From assembly GCF_020037125.1 (NCBI RefSeq), contig NZ_JAIQDG010000010.1, positions 62,001 to 126,000 on the forward strand: a stretch of DNA of 64,000 nucleotides. Reading direction: 5' to 3'. Made by a program: the position numbers and the translations under genes. Source of the stretch: Myxococcus sp. RHSTA-1-4 (lineage in GTDB: Bacteria > Myxococcota > Myxococcia > Myxococcales > Myxococcaceae). Each line of letters begins with the position of its first letter. Within the stretch, counting starts at the first letter, position 1. Below are positions 40,686 through 49,181 of this stretch, one piece after another. Under the pieces are notes generated by a model. The model made no database searches. It was not told the DNA's origin and saw nothing but the letters and a program-made list of their open reading frames with translations.

Positions 40686-43130
40686 TCAGAGCTCCATGTT
40701 GAGCTTGAAGAAGAAGGCGCGGCCCGGGCGCTGGGCGCCGAAGAAGTCGTAGGTCTTCGCGTTGGTGAGGTTCTGCGCCTCGAGTGTGCCGCTGAGCGCG
40801 GGGCGCACCGGCAGCGCGTAGGTGAGGGCGAGCGAGTGGGTGAGCTGCGCGGGCACCTTCTGCTTGTCCTCGCGCAGCCCCTGGCTCTCCCAGCCGCGGA
40901 AGAAGCCGTGCACGTAGCGCGAGGTGGCGCTCAGCGAGGCCTCGTCCCCGTCGCGAAGGAGCGACGTGCGCCGCAGCCGGGCGGTGAGGTTCGCGAAGAG
41001 CCAGGGCCGGTTGGGGATGCGGTCCCCCTCATAGCTGCCGTAGGCGCCCTCGCCGGAGGCGTTGCGGAAGTCCTGCCAGGTGGTGTTGGCGTCCACCAAC
41101 AGCCACCCACCCGGCACCGTCCACCCCGCCGCGGCCTCCACGCCGAGCGAGCGCGCCGCGTAGACGTTGGCGAAGGTGTACACGCTGTCATTGCCCAGCA
41201 GCACGATGAGCTGGTCCGCGAGCCGGGCGAAGCCGCCCACGCTGCCGCGGAAGCTCCCCAGCGCGGTGTCCAGGTCGCGCAGCTCCAGCTCCACGTTCGC
41301 GTTGTGGCTCGTCTCGGGCTGGAGCCCCAGGTTGGCGAGGACGAGCACCCCGTCCCCGAAGAACTCGTCCGGCCCGGGAATCCGGGTGGCGTACTCATAC
41401 GACGCCTTGGCCAGCAGCCCGTGCGGCAGCAGCAGCCGCGCGCTGGTGCCCACCCCCACGTGCTCGCTCGACTGGTCCCTCCGCCGGGACACGTCCCCGG
41501 AGAGCACCTCCTCGGACCGGGCGCGCAGCAGGTAGCTCTTCACGAAGGTGACGTTCTCCAGCCGTCCGTCCCACAGCCGCAGCTCGTGCTCGAGGCCGCT
41601 CACCAGGGTGAACAGGTCGCGCTGGGCTTGCAGCGGGTCCCTCAGTCCCGTGTCCCGGAGCAGGCGGTCCTCACCCTGGCGCGTCACGAAGGTGGGCGCG
41701 AGCGACAGCCGCAGGCTCTGGGTGCCGGTGAAAGACCACGCCGCATGCAGGCGCGCGAGCGTGCTGTGCTGCTGGATGAGGCGGTCGGTGGGCGTGGTGC
41801 CCAGCTCGCCGGGCTGGAGCCGCTCGAGCACCTGATTGCCGTACCAGTCATAGACGAACGCCGCCGTGTCGCGGAACCCGGTGTCCCGGCGGCTGTACCC
41901 CGCCGTCCCGTCCAGCCGCAGCTTCCCGGACAGGAGCTCCGGGGACGTCCAGCCCAGCAGCGCTCCATACGTCGCCTCCGTGGAGAGGGCCTCGCCGTAG
42001 GGCACCGTCATCACCACGTTGTGCTGGAGCTCCTTCCGCGCGCGGGTGCCGGACACGCGCAGCGAGAGGCGCTCCGCGAAGGGCCGGTCCGCGACACCCA
42101 CCTCCAGGCCCGCGCCGAGCGCGCGGTAGCCGTCATGGAAGCGCGGGACGCGCGCGGGGCCGAGCCGCCCCTGGGCGTCGGGCACCTCCACGTCCACCCG
42201 GTAGTCGTTGCGGGCGAGGTCCCCGAAGGCATGGCCCTTGATGAAGACGCCTCCCTCGCTGAACCGGTGGCGGCCCGCGAGCGCGCCGCGCCAGGTGCCG
42301 AACGAGCCGGCCTGGAGCGAGGCGGAGGCGCCGCTCGGCTCATCGCCGTCGGAGGAGACGAGGTTGACGGCGCCCCCGAGCGCATCCGCTCCGAAGCGCA
42401 CCGGCACCACGCCCCGGTACACCTCCACGCGCTCGAGCAGGTTCACCGGCACGTTGGCCAGCTCCAGCCCGAAGCCGGCCAGCTCCAGCGGCACGCCGTC
42501 CAGGAAGAAGCGCACCTGCTCACCGGTGAAGCCATTGAGGGACAAGCGGCTCGCGGAGCCGAGCCCTCCGGTCCGCTGGACGCTCACGCCCGCGTTGCGG
42601 CTGAGCACCTCGCCGAGGTCCGCGGTCTGCTGACGCGCCTGCTCCAGCTCCACCACGTGCACCGCCTCGGCGGAGGCCTTGCGCTCCTCGGCCTGCGTCA
42701 GCTTCCGGCCCTCCACCTCGATGGTGGTCTCCAGCGCTTCGCCCGGCACGAGCTCCGCGTGCAGCGGCGTGCGCTGCCCGGGCGACACCTGGACGCGGTA
42801 GCCAGCGGGCTCGCAGCCGGGGACGTAGGTGTGCACCTCGTACGTGCCGGGCGCGAGCCCCTCGACGAGGAAGCGCCCCGTGGAGTCCAGCTTCACCGGC
42901 CGCATCTGCCCACCCGCGTCGAGCAGCAGCTCGGCCTGGGCCAGCACGGCACCGGGACACGGAGTCACCCGTCCCTCGATGCCACCGGCCGCGCTGGCCG
43001 GCGCCGGCGCGGGTTGGAAAGCGGCGGGCTGGGCGGCGGCGGCCCCGGCCAGGAGCAGCAGCAGCAGGCCCCAGGCGGGTGTCAGCCGGCCGGGTGTCTG
43101 TTGCTTTCTGACTTCGATTTGCAAAATCAC
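40686..43130 (-). CDS. TonB-dependent outer-membrane siderophore receptor
   Basis: About 814 aa. The N-terminal signal helix is AWGLLLLLLAGAAAAQ. A carboxypeptidase-regulatory-like beta domain follows (GGIEGRVTPCPGAVLAQAEL and LVEGLAPGTYEVHTYVPGC). Next comes the plug (ADLGEVLSRNAGVSVQRTGGLGSASRLSLNGF, then VEVYRGVVPVRFGADALGGAVNLVSS) and the barrel ending FFFKLNMEL. The start is uncertain: GTG 43130, GTG 43136 or TTG 43124 all lie just before the signal, and none has a strong ribosome site. A weak Fur-like sequence overlaps them (43110-43128). It imports the ferric siderophore made by this locus, energised by TonB. Confidence 0.88.
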   Translation of the reverse strand: MILQIEVRKQQTPGRLTPAWGLLLLLLAGAAAAQPAAFQPAPAPASAAGGIEGRVTPCPGAVLAQAELLLDAGGQMRPVKLDSTGRFLVEGLAPGTYEVHTYVPGCEPAGYRVQVSPGQRTPLHAELVPGEALETTIEVEGRKLTQAEERKASAEAVHVVELEQARQQTADLGEVLSRNAGVSVQRTGGLGSASRLSLNGFTGEQVRFFLDGVPLELAGFGLELANVPVNLLERVEVYRGVVPVRFGADALGGAVNLVSSDGDEPSGASASLQAGSFGTWRGALAGRHRFSEGGVFIKGHAFGDLARNDYRVDVEVPDAQGRLGPARVPRFHDGYRALGAGLEVGVADRPFAERLSLRVSGTRARKELQHNVVMTVPYGEALSTEATYGALLGWTSPELLSGKLRLDGTAGYSRRDTGFRDTAAFVYDWYGNQVLERLQPGELGTTPTDRLIQQHSTLARLHAAWSFTGTQSLRLSLAPTFVTRQGEDRLLRDTGLRDPLQAQRDLFTLVSGLEHELRLWDGRLENVTFVKSYLLRARSEEVLSGDVSRRRDQSSEHVGVGTSARLLLPHGLLAKASYEYATRIPGPDEFFGDGVLVLANLGLQPETSHNANVELELRDLDTALGSFRGSVGGFARLADQLIVLLGNDSVYTFANVYAARSLGVEAAAGWTVPGGWLLVDANTTWQDFRNASGEGAYGSYEGDRIPNRPWLFANLTARLRRTSLLRDGDEASLSATSRYVHGFFRGWESQGLREDKQKVPAQLTHSLALTYALPVRPALSGTLEAQNLTNAKTYDFFGAQRPGRAFFFKLNMEL

Positions 43131-43249
43131 CGGCACGAGTCGGCATGTACTCGACCGGGAAAGCAGCGTCAAACCTGGCGCACGGGGGCGCCGCCCGGTG
43201 GACAACGCCACCGGGGCAGATGTGCGCACATCGCCGCAGGGTGGCCCAC

Positions 43250-43381
43250 GCCGGACCGGGGCTGGTGGTCCACAAGGACCTGCAGAAGAGCCCGCGCGTG
43301 CGCGCCGCCTCGGACTGGCTGGCGGAGCTGTGCCGGAAGGAACGCGCGGGGCTCGCGGGCACCGAGGATGGGACGGGCTGA
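43250..43381 (+). pseudogene. C-terminal remnant of a LysR-type regulator
   Basis: The frame reads AGPGLVVHKDLQKSPRVRA then ASDWLAELCRKERAGLAG before a TGA at 43379. This is the usual end of a LysR effector domain (VVH.DL...PRVRA...D.LAE). Everything N-terminal, including the helix-turn-helix, is missing. It lies directly upstream of the receptor promoter region, suggesting deletion when the siderophore locus arrived. Confidence 0.6.
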
Positions 43382-43458
43382 CCGTGGCGGGCACCCCGCC
43401 CGCGTGGGTCGCCGCGCGCCTCGTGCAGGGCGTGCGGCGGCAACCCGGCCGACGACCC

Positions 43459-45048
43459 TCACTTCACGCGGTAGCGCGCCTCCGCCGGGCCAGGCCCTCC
43501 GGAGCGCAGCACGCCGCGGTCCGGGTTGGCGGCCAGGTGCTCCAGCACCTTGAACACCGTCTCCACCTCGTCCGGCAGGCCGATGTCCGCGGCGAGCTGC
43601 TCGGCGGAGCGGGCCTCCGCGCCGGCCTCGCCCAGGCGCTTCGTCACCTTGCGCTGCAGGTCCAGCACCGCGCCCGCCGCCTTCTTGCCGGCCTCCACGC
43701 CCGGCTGGTGGTACGCGTTGATGTTCACCAGGCTGGCGTAGAAGCCCACCGCGCGCTCATACAGGGCAATCAGCGCGCCCACCGTGCGCGCGCTCACGTC
43801 CGGCACGGTGAGGGTGATGGACTCGCGGCCCTTCTCGTACAGCGCGCGGCGCGTGCCGAGCAGGAAGCCCAGCAGGTAGTCGCCGCTGGTGACGCCGGGC
43901 TCCACCTCGAAGGAAGCGGCCGGGCGGTCCTTCAGCACCTCGATGAAGGTGACGAAGAAGTTGAGCACGCCCTCGCGGAGCTGCTGCACGTATGCGTGCT
44001 GGTCCGTGGAGCCCTTGTTCCCGTAGACGGCGATGCCCTGGTTCACCACCTTGCCGCCCAGGTCCAGCTCCTTGCCCAGCGACTCCATGACGAGCTGCTG
44101 CAGGTAGCGCGACATCAAGAGCAGCCGGTCCTTGTACGGCAGGATGACCATGTCCTTCGTGCCGCGCCCGCCGCCCGCGTGGTGCCACATCAGCGCCAGC
44201 AGCGCGGCCGGGTTCTTCAGCGCGTCCCGTTGCCGCGTCGCCGCGTCCATCTCCCGCGCGCCCCGCAGCATGCCGTCGATGTCCAGGCCCTGGAGCCGCG
44301 CGGGCAGCAGGCCCACCGCCGACATCACCGACGTGCGCCCGCCGACCCAGTCCCACATGGGGAAGGTGCGCAGCCAGCCCTGCTTGCGCGCGTGGGTGTC
44401 CAGCTCGCTGCCGGCCCCGGTGATGGCCACCGCGTGCTTGCTGAAGTCGAGCCCCTTCGCCTGGTACGCGCGCTCGGCCTCCAGCATGCCGTTGCGCGTC
44501 TCCTTGGTGCCACCCGACTTGCTGATGACCAGCGTCAGCGTCTCCGCCAACCTGTCACCGAGCTGCGCCACCACCCGGTCCATGCCGTCCGGGTCGGTGT
44601 TGTCGAAGAAGGACACCTGCATCGCGTCGGCGTGGGTGCCCAGCGCGTCCGCCACGAGCTGCGGCCCCAGCGCCGAGCCGCCGATGCCCACCAGCAGCAG
44701 GTGCGTGAAGCGCTGCGCCTTCTGCGGCTTCACCCGGCCGGCATGCACGTCCGCCGCGAAGGCGTGGACGGCCGCCACCGTGTCGGTGATGTCCTTCTGG
44801 AGTCCGGGCTCCGGCGCCAGCTCGGGGGCGCGCAGCCAGTAGTGGCCCACCTTGCGCTTCTCGTCCGGGTTGGCGATGGCGCCCTTCTCCAGCGCCTCCA
44901 TGTCCGTGAAGGCCCTCTCCATGAGCGGGCGCATCCGCTCCAGGAAGTCCGCCGGGAAGTGCATGCGCGAGACGTCGAGCGTGAACCCCACGGAAGGGAC
45001 GACGCACAGGTAACGCTGGTACCGCTCCCACAACTCACGCTCGGTCAT
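43459..45048 (-). CDS. pgi: Glucose-6-phosphate isomerase
   Basis: A 529-aa protein that interconverts glucose-6-phosphate and fructose-6-phosphate. The sugar-phosphate (SIS) domain shows [23 protein letters not shown], the second subdomain [18 protein letters not shown], and the catalytic region [20 protein letters not shown], with [17 protein letters not shown] near the C-terminus. It is the long bacterial form without a fused transaldolase. The start ATG opens the conserved N-terminal helix. It appears to be monocistronic and unrelated to its neighbours. Confidence 0.97.
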   Translation of the reverse strand: MTERELWERYQRYLCVVPSVGFTLDVSRMHFPADFLERMRPLMERAFTDMEALEKGAIANPDEKRKVGHYWLRAPELAPEPGLQKDITDTVAAVHAFAADVHAGRVKPQKAQRFTHLLLVGIGGSALGPQLVADALGTHADAMQVSFFDNTDPDGMDRVVAQLGDRLAETLTLVISKSGGTKETRNGMLEAERAYQAKGLDFSKHAVAITGAGSELDTHARKQGWLRTFPMWDWVGGRTSVMSAVGLLPARLQGLDIDGMLRGAREMDAATRQRDALKNPAALLALMWHHAGGGRGTKDMVILPYKDRLLLMSRYLQQLVMESLGKELDLGGKVVNQGIAVYGNKGSTDQHAYVQQLREGVLNFFVTFIEVLKDRPAASFEVEPGVTSGDYLLGFLLGTRRALYEKGRESITLTVPDVSARTVGALIALYERAVGFYASLVNINAYHQPGVEAGKKAAGAVLDLQRKVTKRLGEAGAEARSAEQLAADIGLPDEVETVFKVLEHLAANPDRGVLRSGGPGPAEARYRVK

Positions 45049-45180
45049 GGCTCCTCCTGGCCCTCGGGTGCACGTGTGAAAAGTGCCGTGTGGCTTAGCG
45101 CCTCCGCCGACGGGTGGGAAGCCGCACGCGAGGGCCTGGAGGCGACGGGCCCCAGCGAGGCCCGATGCTCAACACCCGGG

Positions 45181-46074
45181 CTATGCCGAGGGCCGGGCCG
45201 GCTCCGGCTCTGGAGCCGCGGGCGGCGGCAGCGGCTCCGGCTTCCAGGCCGGGTTGCGGAAGACGTAGCCCAGCCGCTGCCGCAGCGGGCCCGGCTTCAT
45301 CGCGTCACGGGCGATGGCCGCGAACTCGTGGAAGGCGATGCGCACCGGGTTGTACGTCTGGATGTTCTTCGTCAGGCCGTACACGGGCTTCTCGCCCTCG
45401 GGCTCGAAGGTGCCGAAGAGCCGGTCCCAGATGATGAGGATGCCCGCGTAGTTCTTGTCGAGGTAGCGCGGGTTGGAGGCATGGTGCACGCGGTGGTGCG
45501 AGGGCGTGTTCAGCACCCACTCCAGCGGGCGCGGCAGCCGGCCGATGGCCTCGGTGTGAATCCAGTACTGGTAGAGCAGGCTGATGGACTGCTGCACGAC
45601 AATCATCACCGGGTGGAAGCCCAGGAGCGCCAGCGGTGCCCAGAATGCCCAGCCCGTCGGCGTGGTCCACGTCTGCCGCAGCGCCGTGGAGAGGTTGTAG
45701 TGCTGGCTGGAGTGGTGCACCACGTGGGACGCCCAGAAGAAGCGGCTCTCGTGGTGGACGCGGTGGAACCCGTAGTAGCAGAGGTCCTCCGTGAAGAAGA
45801 GCAGCACCCAGGCCCACGGGGCCGAGCCCATCCGCAGCGGCGTCAATTCGTAGAGCGCGAGGTAGCCGGCGAAGGCCACGCCCTTCCACACGAGGTTGAC
45901 GGCCACGTTGCCCAGTCCCATGGAGAGGCTGGCGAGCGTGTCCTTCCAGGTGTGGCCCTTCAGGGGACGGCCCTCGTCCCGCAACTTCTTCACCCAGAGC
46001 GCCTCGGCGATGACCGTGATGACGAAGACGGGAATGGCGGGGGTGATGAGGTCGGGGATGCGGGCTGCGTCCAT
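45181..46074 (-). CDS. Sterol-desaturase/fatty-acid-hydroxylase-family membrane enzyme
   Basis: A 297-aa integral membrane protein. Three histidine boxes bind a di-iron centre: HRVHH, HVVHHSSQHYN and HRVHHASN, with further helices on either side. The family hydroxylates or desaturates lipids. It starts 10 bases after the stop of the upstream TetR gene, so the two form an operon; its own substrate is probably the pathway the regulator senses. The C-terminus is Pro/Glu-rich and variable. Confidence 0.9.
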   Translation of the reverse strand: MDAARIPDLITPAIPVFVITVIAEALWVKKLRDEGRPLKGHTWKDTLASLSMGLGNVAVNLVWKGVAFAGYLALYELTPLRMGSAPWAWVLLFFTEDLCYYGFHRVHHESRFFWASHVVHHSSQHYNLSTALRQTWTTPTGWAFWAPLALLGFHPVMIVVQQSISLLYQYWIHTEAIGRLPRPLEWVLNTPSHHRVHHASNPRYLDKNYAGILIIWDRLFGTFEPEGEKPVYGLTKNIQTYNPVRIAFHEFAAIARDAMKPGPLRQRLGYVFRNPAWKPEPLPPPAAPEPEPARPSA

Positions 46075-46084
46075 GACGAGCCTC

Positions 46085-46750
46085 CTATGGACGGGAGCGG
46101 CGGCGAGGCCGCTCCAGGGTGGGTGAGAACGCGGAGCGCATGAAGCGTGTCAGGGTGTCCAGCATCCGGCGGTGGGCCGGGTCATTGGGGCGGGCGCTGC
46201 CGCCGACGACGGCGCCCTGCACCGCGTCCAGCGCCAGCTCCACCACGTCGTCGAAGTCCGGGTACGCGGCGGCCGCCTCCGGGAACAGCTCTCGCGCCAC
46301 CCGGTGCAGGTTCGCCCGGTGGGGGCCGTCCACCGCTTCCAGCGCCGCCCGCAGCTCCGGGTTGGTGCGCGCCGCGACGTACAGCTCGATGGCCGCCTGC
46401 AGCTCCGGGCGCTGGTAGGCGGCCCACAGCATGTCCACCGCCGTGGCGACGCGGTCCTTGTTCGACGGCCTCGCTCCGACTCCCGCCAGGTAGTCCTGGA
46501 TGATGCGAGGGAAGAGGTGCTCCACCGCCGCGGCCAGCAGTTCCTCCTTGGTATCGAAGTGCGTGAAGAGCGCGCCCTGGGACAGGCCGGCCCGCTTCGC
46601 CACGTCCACCGTGGTCAGCCGTGCATGGCCCAACTCCACCAGTGCCTCGATGGTGGCGTCCAGCAGCTTGCGTCGCGTCGTCTCGCGCCGCTCCTGCTGC
46701 GTGCGGCGGGGCGGGCGTGTCCCTTCGGAAGGGGCGGTCTTCGGGGTCAT
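46085..46750 (-). CDS. TetR-family regulator
   Basis: A 221-aa protein. The helix-turn-helix region TTRRKLLDATIEALVELGHARLTTVDVAKRAGLSQGALFTHFDTKEEL is a textbook TetR domain, and the C-terminal ligand domain has LWAAYQRPELQAAIELYVAART, of the TetR_C_11-like kind. It is upstream of the sterol-desaturase-like gene and divergent from a hydrolase, with a perfect operator-like dyad 31 bases before its start. It probably represses itself and the hydroxylase in response to a lipid-like ligand. Confidence 0.93.
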   Translation of the reverse strand: MTPKTAPSEGTRPPRRTQQERRETTRRKLLDATIEALVELGHARLTTVDVAKRAGLSQGALFTHFDTKEELLAAAVEHLFPRIIQDYLAGVGARPSNKDRVATAVDMLWAAYQRPELQAAIELYVAARTNPELRAALEAVDGPHRANLHRVARELFPEAAAAYPDFDDVVELALDAVQGAVVGGSARPNDPAHRRMLDTLTRFMRSAFSPTLERPRRRSRP

Positions 46751-46780
46751 CTCGTGGAAATCATAACGCCGAAGTTAACA

Positions 46781-46794
46781 AGTGACCAGTCACT
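46781..46794. promoter_or_regulatory. Perfect dyad, probable TetR operator
   Basis: AGTGAC-CA-GTCACT is a perfect 6-bp inverted repeat with a 2-base spacer, 31 bases upstream of the TetR start. The TGACNNGTCA core is common in operators of lipid-responsive TetR regulators. Confidence 0.62.
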
Positions 46795-46905
46795 AAGTTT
46801 GGGGCGGGCAGGAGGCCTGGGGCAGGGCAGGCCGGGTGGCGGCCGCCCAAGGGCGTTTCCGGACCGTTCGGCCGTGGGGCTCCACGCCGTGCCGCCCGAG
46901 CCGCC

Positions 46906-48036
46906 ATGCTCGGCGCCATGGCCCACTCCTCCTCCGTGTCCGTGACGCAGCACGCGCCCGGCGCCACCGTGCCCGCGGCGGCGGCCTCGCGGCGCGGGGG
47001 CTGGTCCGCGTTCGCCCTGGGGCTCGTCGTCGCCCCCGTGGCCCTGCTCCTGCTGGTCGCCGCGGCCCGCATCGGCGCCTCGCCGTCGGGGTGGGGGTAC
47101 GCCGTGGGCCTTTCGCTCGTGGGCGCCGGGCTCCTCTCCCGGCCCTGGCGGCGGAGACGAGGACTGACGCGGGCCGGACTCGGGCTCGTGCTGTGTGTCG
47201 CCGCCGCCCGGCTGGTGCTCGCGGATGGCACCCTCCTGGAGACGCCGCGCCTGCCGGACGGTGGGCACCGGTGGGTGAACCGAATCGTCGCGGAGCGGGA
47301 CGGAACGCTGCTCGCGGCGCACGCGCTGGTGCTCTCCGGTGGCGTGCCGCGCTCGGACGCGCGTGACTTCATCCCGGCGCTGGAAGCGGCCTTCGACCGG
47401 ATGGACGCCGCCGAGGGTGCGCTCGCCACACCCGCGGTCGCCACGTACCTGGGCCTTCAGTCTCCGAAGTCCTTCGACACGCTGGTCATCCCTCCGCCAG
47501 GAAGCGCCACGCCGGAGACGGCCATCGTCTTCCTCCACGGCCATGCGGGCAACTTCGCCGTGTATTGCTGGCAGATGGCGCGGGCGGCCCAGGCCATCTC
47601 CGCGCTCACCGTCTGCCCCTCGGTGGGTCCCGCCGGAGACTGGTGGTCATCCCGGGGAGAGCGCACGCTGGAGGCCACGCTGGACTGGCTCGCCAGCCGG
47701 GGTGTCCGCCGCGTCTATCTCGGCGGTCTCTCCAACGGAGGCGCGGGTGCCAGCGTCCTCGTGAGCCGGGTGTCCCATCCCCGCCTCGAGCTGCGGGGAC
47801 TGGTGCTCGTCTCCGGGGCCATATCCCAGGCCCCCGCACCGTCCGTCCCCACGCTGCTGGTGCAGGGGCGCCATGACTCCATGATGCCCACTCGCTCCAT
47901 GCGCGCCTTCGCGGAGCGCCTGGGCCGGAGCGCGACCTATGTGGAGCTGGACAGCGGGCACTTCGCCTTCCTCGACCGCCATGCCGAGTGCGAGCGCGCC
48001 ATCGCCACGTGGCTTCGCGAGCGTGAGCGGGAGTGA
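46906..48036 (+). CDS. Membrane-anchored alpha/beta hydrolase
   Basis: A 376-aa protein with two or three N-terminal membrane segments (FALGLVVAPVALLLLVAAA, WGYAVGLSLVGAGLL, LGLVLCVAAARLVLA). An alpha/beta-hydrolase domain follows: the oxyanion loop TAIVFLHGHAGNF, the nucleophile elbow YLGGLSNGGAG (Ser), LLVQGRHDSMMP (Asp) and LDSGHFAFLD (His). The triad is complete, so it is probably an active esterase or thioesterase with an unknown lipid or polymer substrate. ATG 46906 and ATG 46918 are both possible. It is divergent from the TetR gene and could share its operator region. Confidence 0.82.
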   Translation: MLGAMAHSSSVSVTQHAPGATVPAAAASRRGGWSAFALGLVVAPVALLLLVAAARIGASPSGWGYAVGLSLVGAGLLSRPWRRRRGLTRAGLGLVLCVAAARLVLADGTLLETPRLPDGGHRWVNRIVAERDGTLLAAHALVLSGGVPRSDARDFIPALEAAFDRMDAAEGALATPAVATYLGLQSPKSFDTLVIPPPGSATPETAIVFLHGHAGNFAVYCWQMARAAQAISALTVCPSVGPAGDWWSSRGERTLEATLDWLASRGVRRVYLGGLSNGGAGASVLVSRVSHPRLELRGLVLVSGAISQAPAPSVPTLLVQGRHDSMMPTRSMRAFAERLGRSATYVELDSGHFAFLDRHAECERAIATWLRERERE

Positions 48037-48389
48037 GCGGGGAGGGGAGCCGCGCCACGGCGCCACCGCTTCCCTCGCCGTCGGCTGAGCGGCCAGCGCG
48101 CCGTCTCCCTCCATGGGAGCATCACGGCCAGGCTGGCCGCACGTGTGAGTGCCGGTGCTCCCCGTGCGGAAGTGGGGGCCGAGGCAGGCGCGTTACGGCA
48201 GGCCGTCGAGCAGTCGGGCAACCGGGGGCTCCATCCCCACCGGCGCGTTCTCTCCTCTGACTTCATGCGCTCATCCCTTCAGGGAGGAGAGCGGCGCACA
48301 GCACCCCCGGTCGCGGGGCGCTCGGGCCTGGAACAAAATGGCCTGGGAAATACCGCAGCCACTTGCCCCCGTTTCCACGCCGCCCCGAT
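48037..48389. other. Intergenic region without a supportable gene
   Basis: 353 bp between the hydrolase and the peptidase. No RNA gene, repeat or protein-like frame was recognised. A promoter for the M23 gene is expected near the AT-richer 48330-48360 stretch. Confidence 0.45.
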
Positions 48390-49181
48390 ATGAACCTTTC
48401 CGCTCTCTTCCTTGGTTCTCTCCTGGCTTCGGCCCCCGCGGTTCCCTCCTCGACTGCCTCCCATCCGGGCAACGTGCCGGAGGTGGGTGTTCCCTTCGCC
48501 TGTGGCCGCATCCACACGGTGAGCCAGGGACACGACACGGGCAGCCATCAGCACAACGACACCTACGCGTGGGACTTCCGCATGCCGGACGGCACTCCCA
48601 TCGTCGCCGCTCGCGACGGTGTGGTGCGTCTGGCGCGCGGTGACAGCACCAAGGGCGGCTGCGACGAGAAGTTCGCGCCGTACGCGAACTACGTCGTCAT
48701 CTCCCACGGAGACGGGCTGGAGACGCAGTACCTGCACTTCAGCGCGGTGGTGGTGAAGCCGGGCGATACCGTGAAGGAGGGCCAGCTCATCGGCTTCTCC
48801 GGTTCCACGGGCTGGGCCTGCGGCGCGCACCTGCATTTCAAGGTGGCGCGGGAGGTGGGCAAGGGCTGGAACAACCCCTCCGTGCCGGCGCGCATCGCCG
48901 GCTACGGCGACCCGGTGCGAGACACCCGCGTGTCCGCGCCCATCTGCAAGGACTCGGGCTCGCAGACCCTCATGGCCAACAACGAGGGCACACACGCGCC
49001 GGGCCAGCCGGTGGTGTCCATGTCACCTGAGCGCCAGGAGGCGCCGCGCGGCCTCCCGCCCGGGGCGGAGTCCATCATCAACGGCCTCCACCAGCCTCCC
49101 GCCCAGGGCGGCCAGGGCCTCGACGAAACGCGCGCGCCCCGCGGCGCCCGCACGGCGAGCGGCCCCAGCGAGACTCGCTGA
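48390..49181 (+). CDS. Secreted M23-family metallopeptidase
   Basis: A 263-aa exported protein (signal MNLSALFLGSLLASAPAVPS). The M23 zinc-site pattern is visible: HQHNDTYAWDFRMPDGTPI, then LETQYLHFSAV and GAHLHFKVAR. It should cleave peptidoglycan or peptide bonds in Gly-rich substrates outside the cell. The last 50 or so residues (from about SPERQEAPRG) are low-complexity and encoded antisense to the 3' end of the convergent GTPase gene, suggesting a lost original stop and read-through extension. Confidence 0.85.
   Translation: MNLSALFLGSLLASAPAVPSSTASHPGNVPEVGVPFACGRIHTVSQGHDTGSHQHNDTYAWDFRMPDGTPIVAARDGVVRLARGDSTKGGCDEKFAPYANYVVISHGDGLETQYLHFSAVVVKPGDTVKEGQLIGFSGSTGWACGAHLHFKVAREVGKGWNNPSVPARIAGYGDPVRDTRVSAPICKDSGSQTLMANNEGTHAPGQPVVSMSPERQEAPRGLPPGAESIINGLHQPPAQGGQGLDETRAPRGARTASGPSETR

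Noticed and set aside
43110-43128. Fur-like sequence at the TonB receptor start
   Set aside because: Only 11 of 19 consensus positions at best and it overlaps the putative start codons, so it is not annotated as a site.
48037-48389. A possible tRNA or small RNA in the gap before the M23 gene
   Set aside because: No acceptor-stem pairing, GTTCRA loop or terminator could be found.
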